From the NCBI GenBank assembly GCA_036677085.1, contig JAKFFI010000063.1, forward strand, positions 1 to 64,000: a stretch of DNA of 64,000 nucleotides, written 5' to 3'. The translations under genes were made by a program, and so were the position numbers. This DNA comes from JAGPUQ01 sp036677085. GTDB lineage: Bacteria > Pseudomonadota > Gammaproteobacteria > Pseudomonadales > Porticoccaceae. Every line of letters begins with the position of its first letter. The stretch's first letter is position 1. The notes under the pieces are model-generated. The model was not told the DNA's origin, did not search any database, and saw only the letters and a program-made list of their open reading frames with translations. Below, one piece after another: positions 8,809 through 17,526 of the stretch.

Positions 8809-10638
8809 CTACAGGCAGCGGGAGTCACCGCAGGCGGTACAGATGTCGCAACCTTCCTGATGGATGCGCGCCGCCGCCGCGCACTTGGCGCAGCGCCGGA
8901 AAGCCTGCCCATCATCGCTCAGCACCGCGCCGCGCACCGCGTTCGGCCGGTAGGTGGTGCACCCCTTGCAGCCGAGATCATAGGCCTGATCGTAGACATT
9001 CCTGAAATCCGCGAAAGAAATTTCGGCCGGTAGATTGATGGTCTTGGAAACCGCCGCATCGATGTATTTCTGCACCGCCGCCTGCATGGCCAGGTGCGCG
9101 GCAGGCGCCAGCTCCCGGGCGGTGACGAAAGTCGCCGGCAAGGCCGCCCGCTCGCCCTTGAGCTGCCGGAACAGACGGTAGGCATGGTCCGTCATGTGCT
9201 CGGCGCAGCGGGTGCCGTCGGGCAGCAGGACGTTGCGCGCGTACGCCAGCGCATAGACCGGCTCCAGCCCCGAGGAGAGGTTGTCAGCGACCAGCGAGAT
9301 GGTGCCCGTGGGCGCCACCGAGGTCACCAGTCCGTTGCGCATGCCATGCTCGCCTATGGCGGCGCGCAGCTCCGGTTCCAGCGCGCGGACATTCGCACTC
9401 GCCAGGTAGCGATCGCGGTCGAACAGGGGGAAGGTGCCCTTCTCGGCGGCCAGCTCGGTGGAGGCGAGATAAGCGGCGCGGCGCAGGTGGCGCAGCCAGC
9501 GCTCGGTCGCCGCCAGCGCTTCGGCACTGCCGTAGGTCAGCCCGCACAGTATCAGCGCGTCGGCGAGGCCGGTGATGCCCAGCCCGATGCGGCGCTTGGT
9601 CTTGGCTTCACGGCGCTGCGCGTCCAGCGGAAAGCGCGAGACGTCGATGGCGTTGTCGAGCATGCGCACGCCGAGGCGGGTCACCGCCGCCAGCTGTTCC
9701 AGATCGAGCGCGGCGTCGCTCGCGAAGGGCCGCTCGACCAGTGCGGCGAGATTGACCGAGCCCAGCACGCAGGCGCCGTAGGGCGGCAGCGGCTGCTCGC
9801 CGCAGGGATTGGTGGTGGCGATGGTCTCGCAATAGCCGAGGTTGTTGCGGGCGTTGATTCGGTCGATGAAGATCACCCCGGGTTCGGCGCTGTCGTAGCT
9901 GGCGCGCAAGATCCAGTCCCACAGCGCCCGCGCCGGCAGGGTACGGAAGACGGCGCCACCGAACTTCAGCGCCCAGGGCGCGTCCGCCCGCACCGCCGCC
10001 ATGAAAGCGTCCGTCACCAGCACCGAGAGATTGAAGTTGGTCAGCCGTCCCGGCTGCGCCTTGGCGGCGACGAAGTCCTCGATGTCCGGGTGATCGCAGG
10101 CGAGCGACGCCATCATGGCGCCGCGCCGGTAGCCGGCCGACAGGATGGTCGCGCACATGGCGTCCCACACCGCCATGAAGCTGACCGGGCCGGAGGCATC
10201 CGCGCCGATGCCGTGCACCGGCGCGCCCTTGGGGCGCAGGGTCGAGAAGTCGTAGCCGATGCCGCCACCCTGTTGCAGGGTCAGCGCCGCTTCGCGCAGG
10301 TGCTCGAAGATCCCGCCCATGTCGTCCGGGAGGGTGCCCATGACGAAGCAGTTGCACAGGGTGACGTCGCGGGCCGTGCCGGCACCGGCCAGGATGCGCC
10401 CGGCCGGCATGAATTTGAAATCCGTCAAAGCGTCGCGAAAGCGCCCGGCCCAGAGCGCCGGCTCGGCCTCGGGCGTGGCCAGCGCGGTGGCGACTCGATC
10501 CCAGGTGTCCTCGATGGAGCGCTCGATCGGCGCGCCGGTGGGCGCCCTGAGGCGATACTTGAGTTCCCAGATTTTCTGCGACACTGGGGAGAGCGGAGCC
10601 ACTGGAGTCCTCGCGCCCGTGGGTGTGGCAATCAGCAT
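8809..10638 (-). CDS. adenosylcobalamin-dependent (class II) ribonucleotide reductase
   Basis: Reduces ribonucleotides to deoxyribonucleotides by a cobalamin-generated thiyl radical, with or without oxygen. Seen: VTLCNCFVMGTLPDD (redox Cys region), GGGIGYDFSTLRP, NPCGEQPLPPYGACVLGSVNLAALV (active-site Cys-x-Glu), TGTISLVADNLSSGLEP, and a C-terminal tail with FRRCAKCAAAARIHQEGC and CTACGDSRC for electron transfer or metal binding. The protein is about 609 residues from MLIATPTG (10638), and an upstream ATG at 10695 is possible; neither start has a good SD. It belongs to the shorter NrdJ-type enzymes. Confidence 0.88.
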   Translation of the reverse strand: MLIATPTGARTPVAPLSPVSQKIWELKYRLRAPTGAPIERSIEDTWDRVATALATPEAEPALWAGRFRDALTDFKFMPAGRILAGAGTARDVTLCNCFVMGTLPDDMGGIFEHLREAALTLQQGGGIGYDFSTLRPKGAPVHGIGADASGPVSFMAVWDAMCATILSAGYRRGAMMASLACDHPDIEDFVAAKAQPGRLTNFNLSVLVTDAFMAAVRADAPWALKFGGAVFRTLPARALWDWILRASYDSAEPGVIFIDRINARNNLGYCETIATTNPCGEQPLPPYGACVLGSVNLAALVERPFASDAALDLEQLAAVTRLGVRMLDNAIDVSRFPLDAQRREAKTKRRIGLGITGLADALILCGLTYGSAEALAATERWLRHLRRAAYLASTELAAEKGTFPLFDRDRYLASANVRALEPELRAAIGEHGMRNGLVTSVAPTGTISLVADNLSSGLEPVYALAYARNVLLPDGTRCAEHMTDHAYRLFRQLKGERAALPATFVTARELAPAAHLAMQAAVQKYIDAAVSKTINLPAEISFADFRNVYDQAYDLGCKGCTTYRPNAVRGAVLSDDGQAFRRCAKCAAAARIHQEGCDICTACGDSRCL

Positions 10639-10948
10639 AGGAGGCGGGGATCGGTGAGACAAGGCGACGCGCCCTGCCCCTGGTGTGCATCCCATCCCGG
10701 CAGCGCTGCGGGGCGACCCAAGGCCCTCGGGGCACCAAGGCTGTCCGGCGCGCCGGTATCAGGGAAAATGCCGGACCCTTGACCCGGAGCGAAGTACGGG
10801 AAGGAGCTTATAACCCGAGAAAATACCGGAAAACAAACTCTCAACCTATTGAATACAAAATAGTATTAACCGAATTGAAACCTGGTTTGCTGCCCTCCCT
10901 GGCAGCGCTCCCGGCCCTCAGCGCATCCGTGTTGAGCGCATCAGGAAA

Positions 10949-12106
10949 TCAGTACGACTTCGGCAGCCCCAGGATGAACTCGCCGATGTAGTTGAGCGTC
11001 ATCTCGCGGTTGATGGGCGCGATCTTGCCCAGTCGCGCGGCGATGAAGTGGCTCAGCATGTCGTAACTCTCGCAGAACCCGTAACCGCCGAAGCACTGGA
11101 GGGCGGCGTCGGCGGCTTTGTAGGCCGCGTCGGTGCCCACCAGCTTGCCCATGTTGGCGATGTCGCCGACCACCTTGGGAGACTGGCCCTGGTCGTGCAG
11201 CCAGGCGGACTTCAGCACCAGCAGAGACGCGGCTTCGAGCTGCGCGCGCGCCTCGGCCATGGGGTGTTGCAGACCCTGGTAGGCGCCTATGGGGCCTTTG
11301 AAGATGGTGCGCTCGTTGGCGTATTCGACGCCGCGCGCGAGCGCATGACGACCGCCGCCGATGGCGCCCGCCGCCACCACCATGCGTTCGGGGTTCAAGG
11401 CGTCGAACAGCACCTCGATGCCACGCCCGACCTTGCCCAGCACGTTTTCGCGCGGCACCTTCACATTGTCGAAGTAGACGAAGAACTGCCCCTCGGCATT
11501 CATCAGCATGGTGTCCATGCGATCCCAGGACAGACCGGCGGAATCCGTATCCACCACGAACAGGGTCAGCTCGGCGCGCCCGTCTCCGGTACTGGTCTTG
11601 GCCACCACCAGGACCTGGTGGGCGTCGTTGATGCCGCTGATGAACAGCTTGTTGCCGTTCAGGATGAAATGATCGCCCTCTTCCTTCGCGACGGTCTGGA
11701 TCTTGAAGGTGTTGGTGCCGGCGTTGGGCTCGGTAATGGCAAAGCAGCAGCGTTTCTCGCCGCTGGCGATGGGCGGCAACCAGCGCTGCTTCTGCGCCTC
11801 GGTGCCGTGGCGGCTGATGCTGGGCACCGCGATGCCCTGGTTGACGACGAAAAACAGCGGCGCCACGCCGCGCTCGGCGAGCCGCTCCTGCAGCAGCACC
11901 AGCGCCACCATGCCGAGCCCCGAACCGCCATAGGCCTCCGGCGTATTGATGCCGAGAATCCCCGCGCCGGCCAGCGCATCCCATTGCGCCTGGGGAAAAG
12001 TCTGGGTCTTGGCGCACTCGACGTAATAGGAACGGGGAAAATCCCGCACGATCCTGTCGGCGGTATCGAGCAGCATCTGGTGTTCTTCGGTGAAATTGAA
12101 ATCCAT
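10949..12106 (-). CDS. acyl-CoA dehydrogenase
   Basis: A 385-residue FAD-dependent acyl-CoA dehydrogenase, full family length. Order: N-terminal helical domain (MDFNFTEEHQMLLDTADRIV), beta domain with CCFAITEPNAGTNTFKIQT and the FAD-contacting LNGNKLFISGIND, and C-terminal domain with IGAYQGLQHPMAEA and QCFGGYGFCESYDMLSHF. It oxidises an acyl-CoA to the 2-enoyl-CoA and passes electrons to ETF. The C-terminal LGKIAPINREMTLNYIGEFILGLPKSY resembles enzymes outside the classic short- and medium-chain fatty-acid groups, so a branched or cyclic acyl substrate is possible (inference). It has its own upstream region with unusual 12-bp repeats. Confidence 0.9.
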   Translation of the reverse strand: MDFNFTEEHQMLLDTADRIVRDFPRSYYVECAKTQTFPQAQWDALAGAGILGINTPEAYGGSGLGMVALVLLQERLAERGVAPLFFVVNQGIAVPSISRHGTEAQKQRWLPPIASGEKRCCFAITEPNAGTNTFKIQTVAKEEGDHFILNGNKLFISGINDAHQVLVVAKTSTGDGRAELTLFVVDTDSAGLSWDRMDTMLMNAEGQFFVYFDNVKVPRENVLGKVGRGIEVLFDALNPERMVVAAGAIGGGRHALARGVEYANERTIFKGPIGAYQGLQHPMAEARAQLEAASLLVLKSAWLHDQGQSPKVVGDIANMGKLVGTDAAYKAADAALQCFGGYGFCESYDMLSHFIAARLGKIAPINREMTLNYIGEFILGLPKSY

Positions 12107-12129
12107 GACGTGGGTTCCCCGTTACCAAT

Positions 12130-12176
12130 GGTGTAAAACAAGGTGAAAAGGTTGATGTAAAAAATTTGGTGCAAAA
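12130..12176. repeat. four GGTGnAAAA-type direct repeats, about 12-bp period
   Basis: Units GGTGTAAAA (12130), GGTGAAAA (12142), GATGTAAAA (12154) and GGTGCAAAA (12168) lie 12, 12 and 14 bases apart, just upstream of the acyl-CoA dehydrogenase start at 12106. They are not coding. They may be a protein-binding array roughly in phase with the DNA helix or the product of slippage. Confidence 0.55.
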
Positions 12177-12373
12177 AATCCCTGTTAGATGTCTGGCGTG
12201 GCGCGATGAGCCAAACCCGCGCCGCCCTGTTCGCGCGGCGCATCCCAGCTTATCCGCCCCGCGCTACCCGGCAAGCGCTGCCTGCGACCGGTGCGCCACG
12301 GCGGCTGGCGTCCATGGCCCGCGGTTTTCGCCATAATGGCGCGACCACTCCCAAATGAAACACGGTGCCCGTC

Positions 12374-13258
12374 ATGACCAAACCCGATCTGGGACGCCTG
12401 GGCGTCTGGACCTGGCTCGAAGCCTACCCCTATCCCGATTGCATCGCCCTGGCACAGCGGCTGGAGTCACTGGGCTACGGCGCACTCTGGGCGCCCGAAG
12501 CCTTCGGCCGTGATCCCTTCGTGCTGCTGACCCTGCTCGCACGCGAGACCAGCCGCCTGAAGCTCGCCACCGGCATCGCCAATATCTACGCCCGCGATGC
12601 GATGGCGATGAACTCAGCGCGGCGCTCCCTGCAAGAGATCAGCGGCGACCGCCTGGTGCTGGGACTCGGGGTCTCCCACGCCGAGATCGTCACACCGATG
12701 CGCCACCATGACTACGGGAAACCCGTGGCCACCATGCGCGCCTACGTCGCGGCCATGAACGCGGCGAGCTACGCCGCTCCGCTGGCGCCCGAGCCCGTGC
12801 CGCTGATCCTGGCCGCGCTGCGCGACAAGATGCTCGCCCTCGCCGGGGAAGTCGCCGATGGCGCCCACCCCTACTTCGTCACCCCCGAGCACACCGCCCG
12901 CGCCCGCGCCATTCTCGGCCCCACCAAGTTGTTGGCGCCGGAACAGAAGGTGCTGCTGCTGAAGGATCCCAGCGAAGCGCGGCGCGTGGCGCGCAAGTTC
13001 ATGGCGCTCTATCTGGGCTTGCAGAACTACCGCAACAATCTGCTGTGGCTGGGCTTCGAGGAACGCGACTTCGAGCACGGCGGCAGCGACCGTCTGGTGG
13101 ACGGGATCGTCGCCTGGGGCGATGAGACCGCCATCCACAAGCGCATCGAGGCGCATTGGGCCAACGGCGCCGACCACGTCTGCATCCAGCCGCTGCGACC
13201 CGACGGCGAACCCGGCTTCGACGCCAATGCGCTGACCGCGTTGGCACCGGGGCGCTGA
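12374..13258 (+). CDS. LLM-class flavin-dependent oxidoreductase
   Basis: A 294-residue luciferase-like TIM-barrel enzyme that uses FMN or F420. Seen: LGVWTWLEAYPYPDCIALAQ, ESLGYGALWAPEAFGRDPF, LATGIANIYARDAMAM and DRLVLGLGVSHAEIV, which match the TIGR03620 group, often annotated as F420-dependent. Start: GTG 12365 and ATG 12374 are both in frame; ATG is chosen. The last 40 bases of the gene region (13223-13262) recur exactly at 15200-15239. Substrate unknown. Confidence 0.8.
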   Translation: MTKPDLGRLGVWTWLEAYPYPDCIALAQRLESLGYGALWAPEAFGRDPFVLLTLLARETSRLKLATGIANIYARDAMAMNSARRSLQEISGDRLVLGLGVSHAEIVTPMRHHDYGKPVATMRAYVAAMNAASYAAPLAPEPVPLILAALRDKMLALAGEVADGAHPYFVTPEHTARARAILGPTKLLAPEQKVLLLKDPSEARRVARKFMALYLGLQNYRNNLLWLGFEERDFEHGGSDRLVDGIVAWGDETAIHKRIEAHWANGADHVCIQPLRPDGEPGFDANALTALAPGR

Positions 13259-13411
13259 GCCGGCTGAACCGACAGCGCCCAGCAGCTGGCCCGATCTTCG
13301 GTCCAGCCGTGCGCCGGCGGTGCGGGTAAGCGGGGCGAGCCAGTCGAGAGCCTTCGCGAGGCTTTTCAACAAGCTGTCAGGGTGCGCAACGTTCTTGACG
13401 TTCGGGAACAA

Positions 13412-13475
13412 ATCAACTTCGCCTCCTTCGCCACACCGGCGCTGACCGGCATAGCGAAGGAGGCTCTTTGTTGAT
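13412..13475. terminator. inverted repeat between convergent genes, possible bidirectional terminator
   Basis: An 11-base perfect stem GCCTCCTTCGC (13421-13431) and its complement (13454-13464), with outer arms ATCAAC and GTTGAT, lies between the ends of the LLM gene and the glycerophosphodiesterase gene. There is no long T run, so termination is inferred from position. Confidence 0.45.
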
Positions 13476-13493
13476 CGGTTCTTTCTTGGTCAG

Positions 13494-14786
13494 TTACTTC
13501 AGGCCCAGGCAATTGGCGTAATAGGTGACGGTCGCCGGCCAGTCACTGAACACGCCGAGTACGCCAACGTCCTGCGCCAGCACGTCGAGTGCGGTCATCG
13601 TGTCGCCGTCGTTGTCGATCGCGTCGGTGACGGACTGATAGTAGTAGCCGCCGCCCGTCGCCATCGGCCAGGAGCGCTCCAGCGTCCAGGTGATGATCTC
13701 GAGCCCCGCCGCCCTGGCATCCAGCGCCCGTTGCGAGGGGACGATATGGCCGGCCGGATCGAGCGCGAGCAGCGCCCACATCGGCGGCGCCCAGATCCGG
13801 ATACCCTGGGCCGCGTAAGCCTCAAGATCGGCAGCGCTGGGGAGGTCGGCGGGAACATCGGCGTCGTCCAGGAACACCACCTGCCGCCCGAAAGCGGGTT
13901 CGTTGGCGATCCAGTAGAGCACATCGTTCCGGTCGAAGGATTGCGCCCACACCCGACTCGGGGCAACACCCGCCGCCTTGTATTCGTCGATCATCTGCTG
14001 CGCGTAATCCGCCTGGCTGTAATCGCCGACGCCATCGCCATCGCTGTCAAACGGCATGGGCACGCTCGCGGATTTCAGCTCCGGCGTGAACTTGGCGCCC
14101 AGACCGCGGATGAGCTCGATACTCTCGGCATGGGTCATCAGAGTGCCGTTCTGGGCATAGAGATCGGTACGCCAGCGCGGGGTGGCATCCAGATACGCCT
14201 CGACCGTGGTCGCGGCGGGATTGGCCGCATCCATCTTGCCCTTCAGCGTCTTGAACTCCGCAACCGTGATGTCGCTGGTGCAGCACTTGGCCTGGGCCGG
14301 TTGCAATACTTCACCCGTCACCGGATCGATCACGGCCGGCACAAAGTCCTGAGTACATTTTGCGGCGAGCGGGGTCGCCAGAATGTTCGTTGTCGTGTGC
14401 AAATCGCACTGCGAATGGCGACACACCAGCTCCTTATCCTTGGTGAAGGTCACATCGCACTCGATAATCCCGGCTCCCATGCGCGATGCCGCCTCGTAGG
14501 ACTCCCGGGTATGCTCCGGAAACTGCATCCCAGCGCCACGATGCCCTATGGAAAAATCGCTGCGAAAAAACGGGCCCTTCTCGCAGGACGCAAGCTTGTC
14601 CTTGAGCGGACCTGCATCCATATCCTGCACCAGATAAAACGGCCGTGGGCCGAGCTGCACCTCGTGGATGCCGAGCGCTCGACCGTCCCCGCTTTTGGCT
14701 GCTGCCGGTACGGCTGCGTCGAGCGCCCCCGCCATACTGACCAGCAGACCGGCGATACAGCTTCTGAACATCATCGTTTTCACCAT
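13494..14786 (-). CDS. glycerophosphodiester phosphodiesterase, secreted
   Basis: Hydrolyses deacylated phospholipids to glycerol 3-phosphate and an alcohol. The 430-residue protein starts with a signal peptide (MVKTMMFRSCIAGLLVSMAGALDAA), so it is periplasmic or exported. GDPD motifs: GHRGAGMQFPEHT (His82, Arg83, Glu91), IIECDVTFTKDKELVCRH (Glu109, Asp111, His124). Insertions include two Asp-rich loops, DSDGDGVGDY and DNDGDT, which resemble calcium-binding loops, and several Cys. Longer than cytosolic UgpQ (about 250). SD GAGGAAG precedes ATG 14786. Single gene. Confidence 0.85.
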   Translation of the reverse strand: MVKTMMFRSCIAGLLVSMAGALDAAVPAAAKSGDGRALGIHEVQLGPRPFYLVQDMDAGPLKDKLASCEKGPFFRSDFSIGHRGAGMQFPEHTRESYEAASRMGAGIIECDVTFTKDKELVCRHSQCDLHTTTNILATPLAAKCTQDFVPAVIDPVTGEVLQPAQAKCCTSDITVAEFKTLKGKMDAANPAATTVEAYLDATPRWRTDLYAQNGTLMTHAESIELIRGLGAKFTPELKSASVPMPFDSDGDGVGDYSQADYAQQMIDEYKAAGVAPSRVWAQSFDRNDVLYWIANEPAFGRQVVFLDDADVPADLPSAADLEAYAAQGIRIWAPPMWALLALDPAGHIVPSQRALDARAAGLEIITWTLERSWPMATGGGYYYQSVTDAIDNDGDTMTALDVLAQDVGVLGVFSDWPATVTYYANCLGLK

Positions 14787-15068
14787 GATCGACTTCCTCT
14801 GGAATTCATCCGTACTCGAGCGGCGAGTACCACCTTGGATCGCGATACCCTCGGCGATCGCGTGCCAAGACTGCCCATGGCCTGTGACTGCTTGATGCCG
14901 GGAACGTGACGTCTGGATGGACATTCCGTGACCGCCGGATACGGCCTGTCCTGTCGGCGCGGGCGGCGGTCTCCGCCACCGGTGGCTGCCGCCGTGGCCG
15001 GTACCGTCCGCCGCCGGTCCGGGACTGCTGATTTTCCGCGCCAATCACCCCCATCGCGGCAGGGTCGG
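14787..15068. other. intergenic region without a supported gene
   Basis: Upstream region of the glycerophosphodiesterase gene. It should hold that gene's promoter, but I cannot point to a convincing -35/-10 pair, and I see no coding or RNA feature. Confidence 0.4.
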
Positions 15069-15202
15069 GCATGGCATTTTGATTTCGCATGGGTTTTCCT
15101 GGGACACGCGATAAGCGCTACAGCGGAGCGCTGCGCGCAAAGATTCCCGACCGGACCTGATGTACCTCTTCACTCAGCCGAGGACAGTGCCGTGCTCAAG
15201 CC
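15069..15202 (+). repeat. diverged copy of the upstream region and first codons of the 17.5-kb amidohydrolase gene
   Basis: Starts with the same GCATGGCATTTTGATTT as 17296-17312. Matching blocks follow in the same order: TGGGTTTT then CTGGG, GCGCGCAAA-ATTCCCGACC, TGTAC, TTCAC, and finally AGTGCCGTGCTCAAGCC, equivalent to AGTGCCATGCTCAAACCC at the gene start. It is non-coding and directly fused to the LLM-gene 3' end copy. Confidence 0.8.
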
Positions 15203-15239
15203 AATGCGCTGACCGCGTTGGCACCGGGGCGCTGAGCCG
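15200..15239 (+). pseudogene. 40-bp copy of the 3' end of the 12.4-kb LLM oxidoreductase gene
   Basis: Identical, base for base, to 13223-13262, which encodes the last 11 or so residues and stop codon of the LLM gene. It is joined to the amidohydrolase-like start sequence at 15200-15202, so two gene ends meet with everything between them lost. Confidence 0.85.
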
Positions 15240-15331
15240 CACGCCGCGCGGCAGTTACCGCAGCGTTCCGCACTTGGTCTCGTCGATCTTCGCGCCGGCG
15301 CACCGCGGGCGCGCCAACGGATGGCCGGGGC

Positions 15332-17158
15332 TCAGTGGTGTTCGTACATCCGTGCAATCTCGCTCGCGAATCTTTTTTCCAGGCCGGGGCGCTTGAGTTT
15401 GAGCGTGGGGGTCATGAGTCCCGCATCTATGGTCCAGGGCTCGCTCGTCAGAAACACCTGTTTGGGTGTGGCATGGGACGGAAAGGATTTCGCCTGCGCG
15501 GCAATGCGCGCGAGCGCCATGCGGCGCGCGGCATCCGACGACAGCGAATCCGGACGGGCCGGATCCAGGCCCAGGGCTTTGGCCGCGTGCTCCCAGGTGT
15601 GCGGATCCACCACGGCCAATACCGCAAGGAAGGGTCGCTGCTCGCCCACCACCAGCACCTGCGCAAACAACGGGTCGGCCTGGATCGCCAGCTCCAGATC
15701 GCCGGGCGGGATTTTTTCGCCGGTCGAGGTGACGATGATGTCTTTGATGCGACCCACGATGTACAACCGGCCATCGACCACCCTGGCCTGATCACCGGTG
15801 TGCAGCCAGCCGTCGGGCTCCAGCACGCGCTGCGTGTCTTCCGGGCGCTTCCAGTAGCCCAGCATGACGTTGGGGCCAGCAATGAGTAATTCGTCGTTGT
15901 CGCCGATGCGCACCTGCACACCCGCCAGCGGCCGGCCCACGGAGGCGGGCTCATTGTCGTCCGGCGCGTTGCAGCTGACTACCGGGGAAGTCTCGGTCAT
16001 GCCGTAGCCCTGCAGAAGATTGAGGCCCAGGCCGAGGAAGAAGTGGGCCACATTGGCGCTCAAGGGCGCACCGCCGGCAATGGCCATGCGCAGCCGTCCG
16101 CCGAATGCCGCCAGGACTTTGTCCGCGACCAGCGGCCGCAAGGCGGCCCAGGCCAACTGGTCGGTCCGGGCCGGAGCCACATGATGTTGGGCGGCAAGAA
16201 ATACGCGCCACCCGATTTTTTCGGCCCACGCCAGAAGCGTGCGGCCCACGACGCCGCGCTCCTGCATGGCCTCCTGTACCTTGGCATGGATCCGCTCGTA
16301 GATGCGCGGCACTGACACCAGCACTGTGGGCCGCACGCTGAGCAGGTCTTCCGGCAGCAGCGCGACCGAGCGGGCGTAGGCCACGCAAGCGCCCGCTGCA
16401 ATGGGCAGGTAATAGCCCACCGTGCGCTCGAAGGTGTGTGACAGCGGCAGGAACGACAGCAGCACATCGCGTTCGGTCAGCGTGTAGCGCTCGAGCAAGG
16501 CATGAATGTTCGACACCACATTGCGGTGGGACAGCATCACTCCCTTGGGGCGACCGGTGGTGCCCGAGGTGTAGACCAGCGCCGCCAGGGCTTCGGCTGA
16601 GACGCGCGGCAGCTCGTGGTCATCGTCTGTTTCCAGGTTGGACGTGTCGGCGGTTTCCAGCCAGGCGTTCAGGCCAAGCATCAGATCGCCGCCGGGGGCC
16701 GTTGCGCCGGCGTCCAGTGCGATCACGCGTTGCAGCGCGGACGTGACGCCGCCCGCGGCGGCGATGGCTTGCCAGCGCTCCACGCTGTCGACCAGCAGGA
16801 GCGCAGCTTCGCTGTCGTGGAGGATGTAGCCTATGCTCTCGGGGTTGTCCAACGCGTGCATGGGCACCGGTACCAGTCCCAGTGACAAGGCCGCCAAATC
16901 CATGCTGACGTGGCCCAGCCCATTGGGCAGCAGGATCGCAACCCGAGCCCCGGGCGGGAGACGGTGGGCGAGCAGCGCCCGTCGCCAACGCGACACCTGG
17001 ACGCCGATCTCCTGCCAGGACAGGCTGAGCCATTGCGCGGTCGCGCCATCGAACCAGCGATACGCCGTCCCACGCGGCGAGGCCGCCACGCGCCAGGCAA
17101 ACAACTCGGGCAGGGTTTGCACATCGCGCAGACTCGCGGGAATGTAGCAACGGGCCAT
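15332..17158 (-). CDS. long-chain acyl-CoA synthetase / AMP-dependent ligase
   Basis: Activates a carboxylic acid with ATP and CoA. The 608-residue protein has the ANL motifs: ALVYTSGTTGRPKGVMLSHRN (P-loop), YGMTETSPV (A5), GWLHTGDQARV (A7, Asp), and IVGRIKDIIVTSTGEKIPP with the C-terminal Lys in LKLKR. The length and LSFLPLSHTFERTVGYYLPI match FadD15-type AMP-binding enzymes for long-chain or bulky acids. It faces an unrelated leader region and is flanked by both copies of the duplicated upstream sequence. It could prime substrates for the two acyl-CoA dehydrogenases in this region (inference). Confidence 0.85.
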   Translation of the reverse strand: MARCYIPASLRDVQTLPELFAWRVAASPRGTAYRWFDGATAQWLSLSWQEIGVQVSRWRRALLAHRLPPGARVAILLPNGLGHVSMDLAALSLGLVPVPMHALDNPESIGYILHDSEAALLLVDSVERWQAIAAAGGVTSALQRVIALDAGATAPGGDLMLGLNAWLETADTSNLETDDDHELPRVSAEALAALVYTSGTTGRPKGVMLSHRNVVSNIHALLERYTLTERDVLLSFLPLSHTFERTVGYYLPIAAGACVAYARSVALLPEDLLSVRPTVLVSVPRIYERIHAKVQEAMQERGVVGRTLLAWAEKIGWRVFLAAQHHVAPARTDQLAWAALRPLVADKVLAAFGGRLRMAIAGGAPLSANVAHFFLGLGLNLLQGYGMTETSPVVSCNAPDDNEPASVGRPLAGVQVRIGDNDELLIAGPNVMLGYWKRPEDTQRVLEPDGWLHTGDQARVVDGRLYIVGRIKDIIVTSTGEKIPPGDLELAIQADPLFAQVLVVGEQRPFLAVLAVVDPHTWEHAAKALGLDPARPDSLSSDAARRMALARIAAQAKSFPSHATPKQVFLTSEPWTIDAGLMTPTLKLKRPGLEKRFASEIARMYEHH

Positions 17159-17295
17159 CGATCACCTCTTCATCCAGACGAATGAGGTGCGAGCATACAC
17201 GCCGACGCGAACCGTGCTCCCCGAGTGATTGACGCGCCCGGTGGGGACGGCCCCTGCCGAGCGCCGCTTCGCGCCCCATTCGGCAAACGCGCCCG

Positions 17296-17406
17296 GCATG
17301 GCATTTTGATTTAACTTGGGTTTTACTGGGTTTCATAAGCACAGCAGCGGCCACGTATCGCGCGCAAAATTCCCGACCTGACCCGCTGTACTGATTCACC
17401 GGCTGA
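17296..17406 (+). promoter_or_regulatory. upstream region of amidohydrolase gene, conserved with 15.07-kb copy
   Basis: Carries GCATGGCATTTTGATTT and two TGGGTTT elements ten bases apart (ACTTGGGTTTTACTGGGTTTC). These blocks are kept in the second copy although spacing around them has drifted, so they may include a promoter or operator. No regulator can be named. Confidence 0.45.
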
Positions 17407-17516
17407 GGCCTGTTCGTTCGCCTGTTGGGGCCTGTTCATTTATCTGCTGAGGCCTGTTCATTCACCTGCTGAGGCCTGTTCATTCACCTGCTGAGGCCAG
17501 TTCATTCACCTGCTGA
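17407..17516 (+). repeat. five tandem 22-bp repeats ending at the ribosome-binding site
   Basis: Five head-to-tail 22-base units (17407, 17429, 17451, 17473, 17495), each beginning GGCC-GTTC and ending CTG-TGA or similar; the third and fourth are identical, the first is the most diverged, and a partial unit precedes them. The array ends where GAGGAAAG, the SD of the gene at 17527, begins. Confidence 0.9.
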
Positions 17517-17526
17517 GGAAAGTGCC

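Noticed and set aside
9094..10782. 562-codon open frame on the plus strand
   Set aside because: Antisense to the class II ribonucleotide reductase, with no family motif; explained by GC skew.
17407..17516. CRISPR array
   Set aside because: 22-bp units are directly adjacent with no spacers and there are no cas genes in the window.
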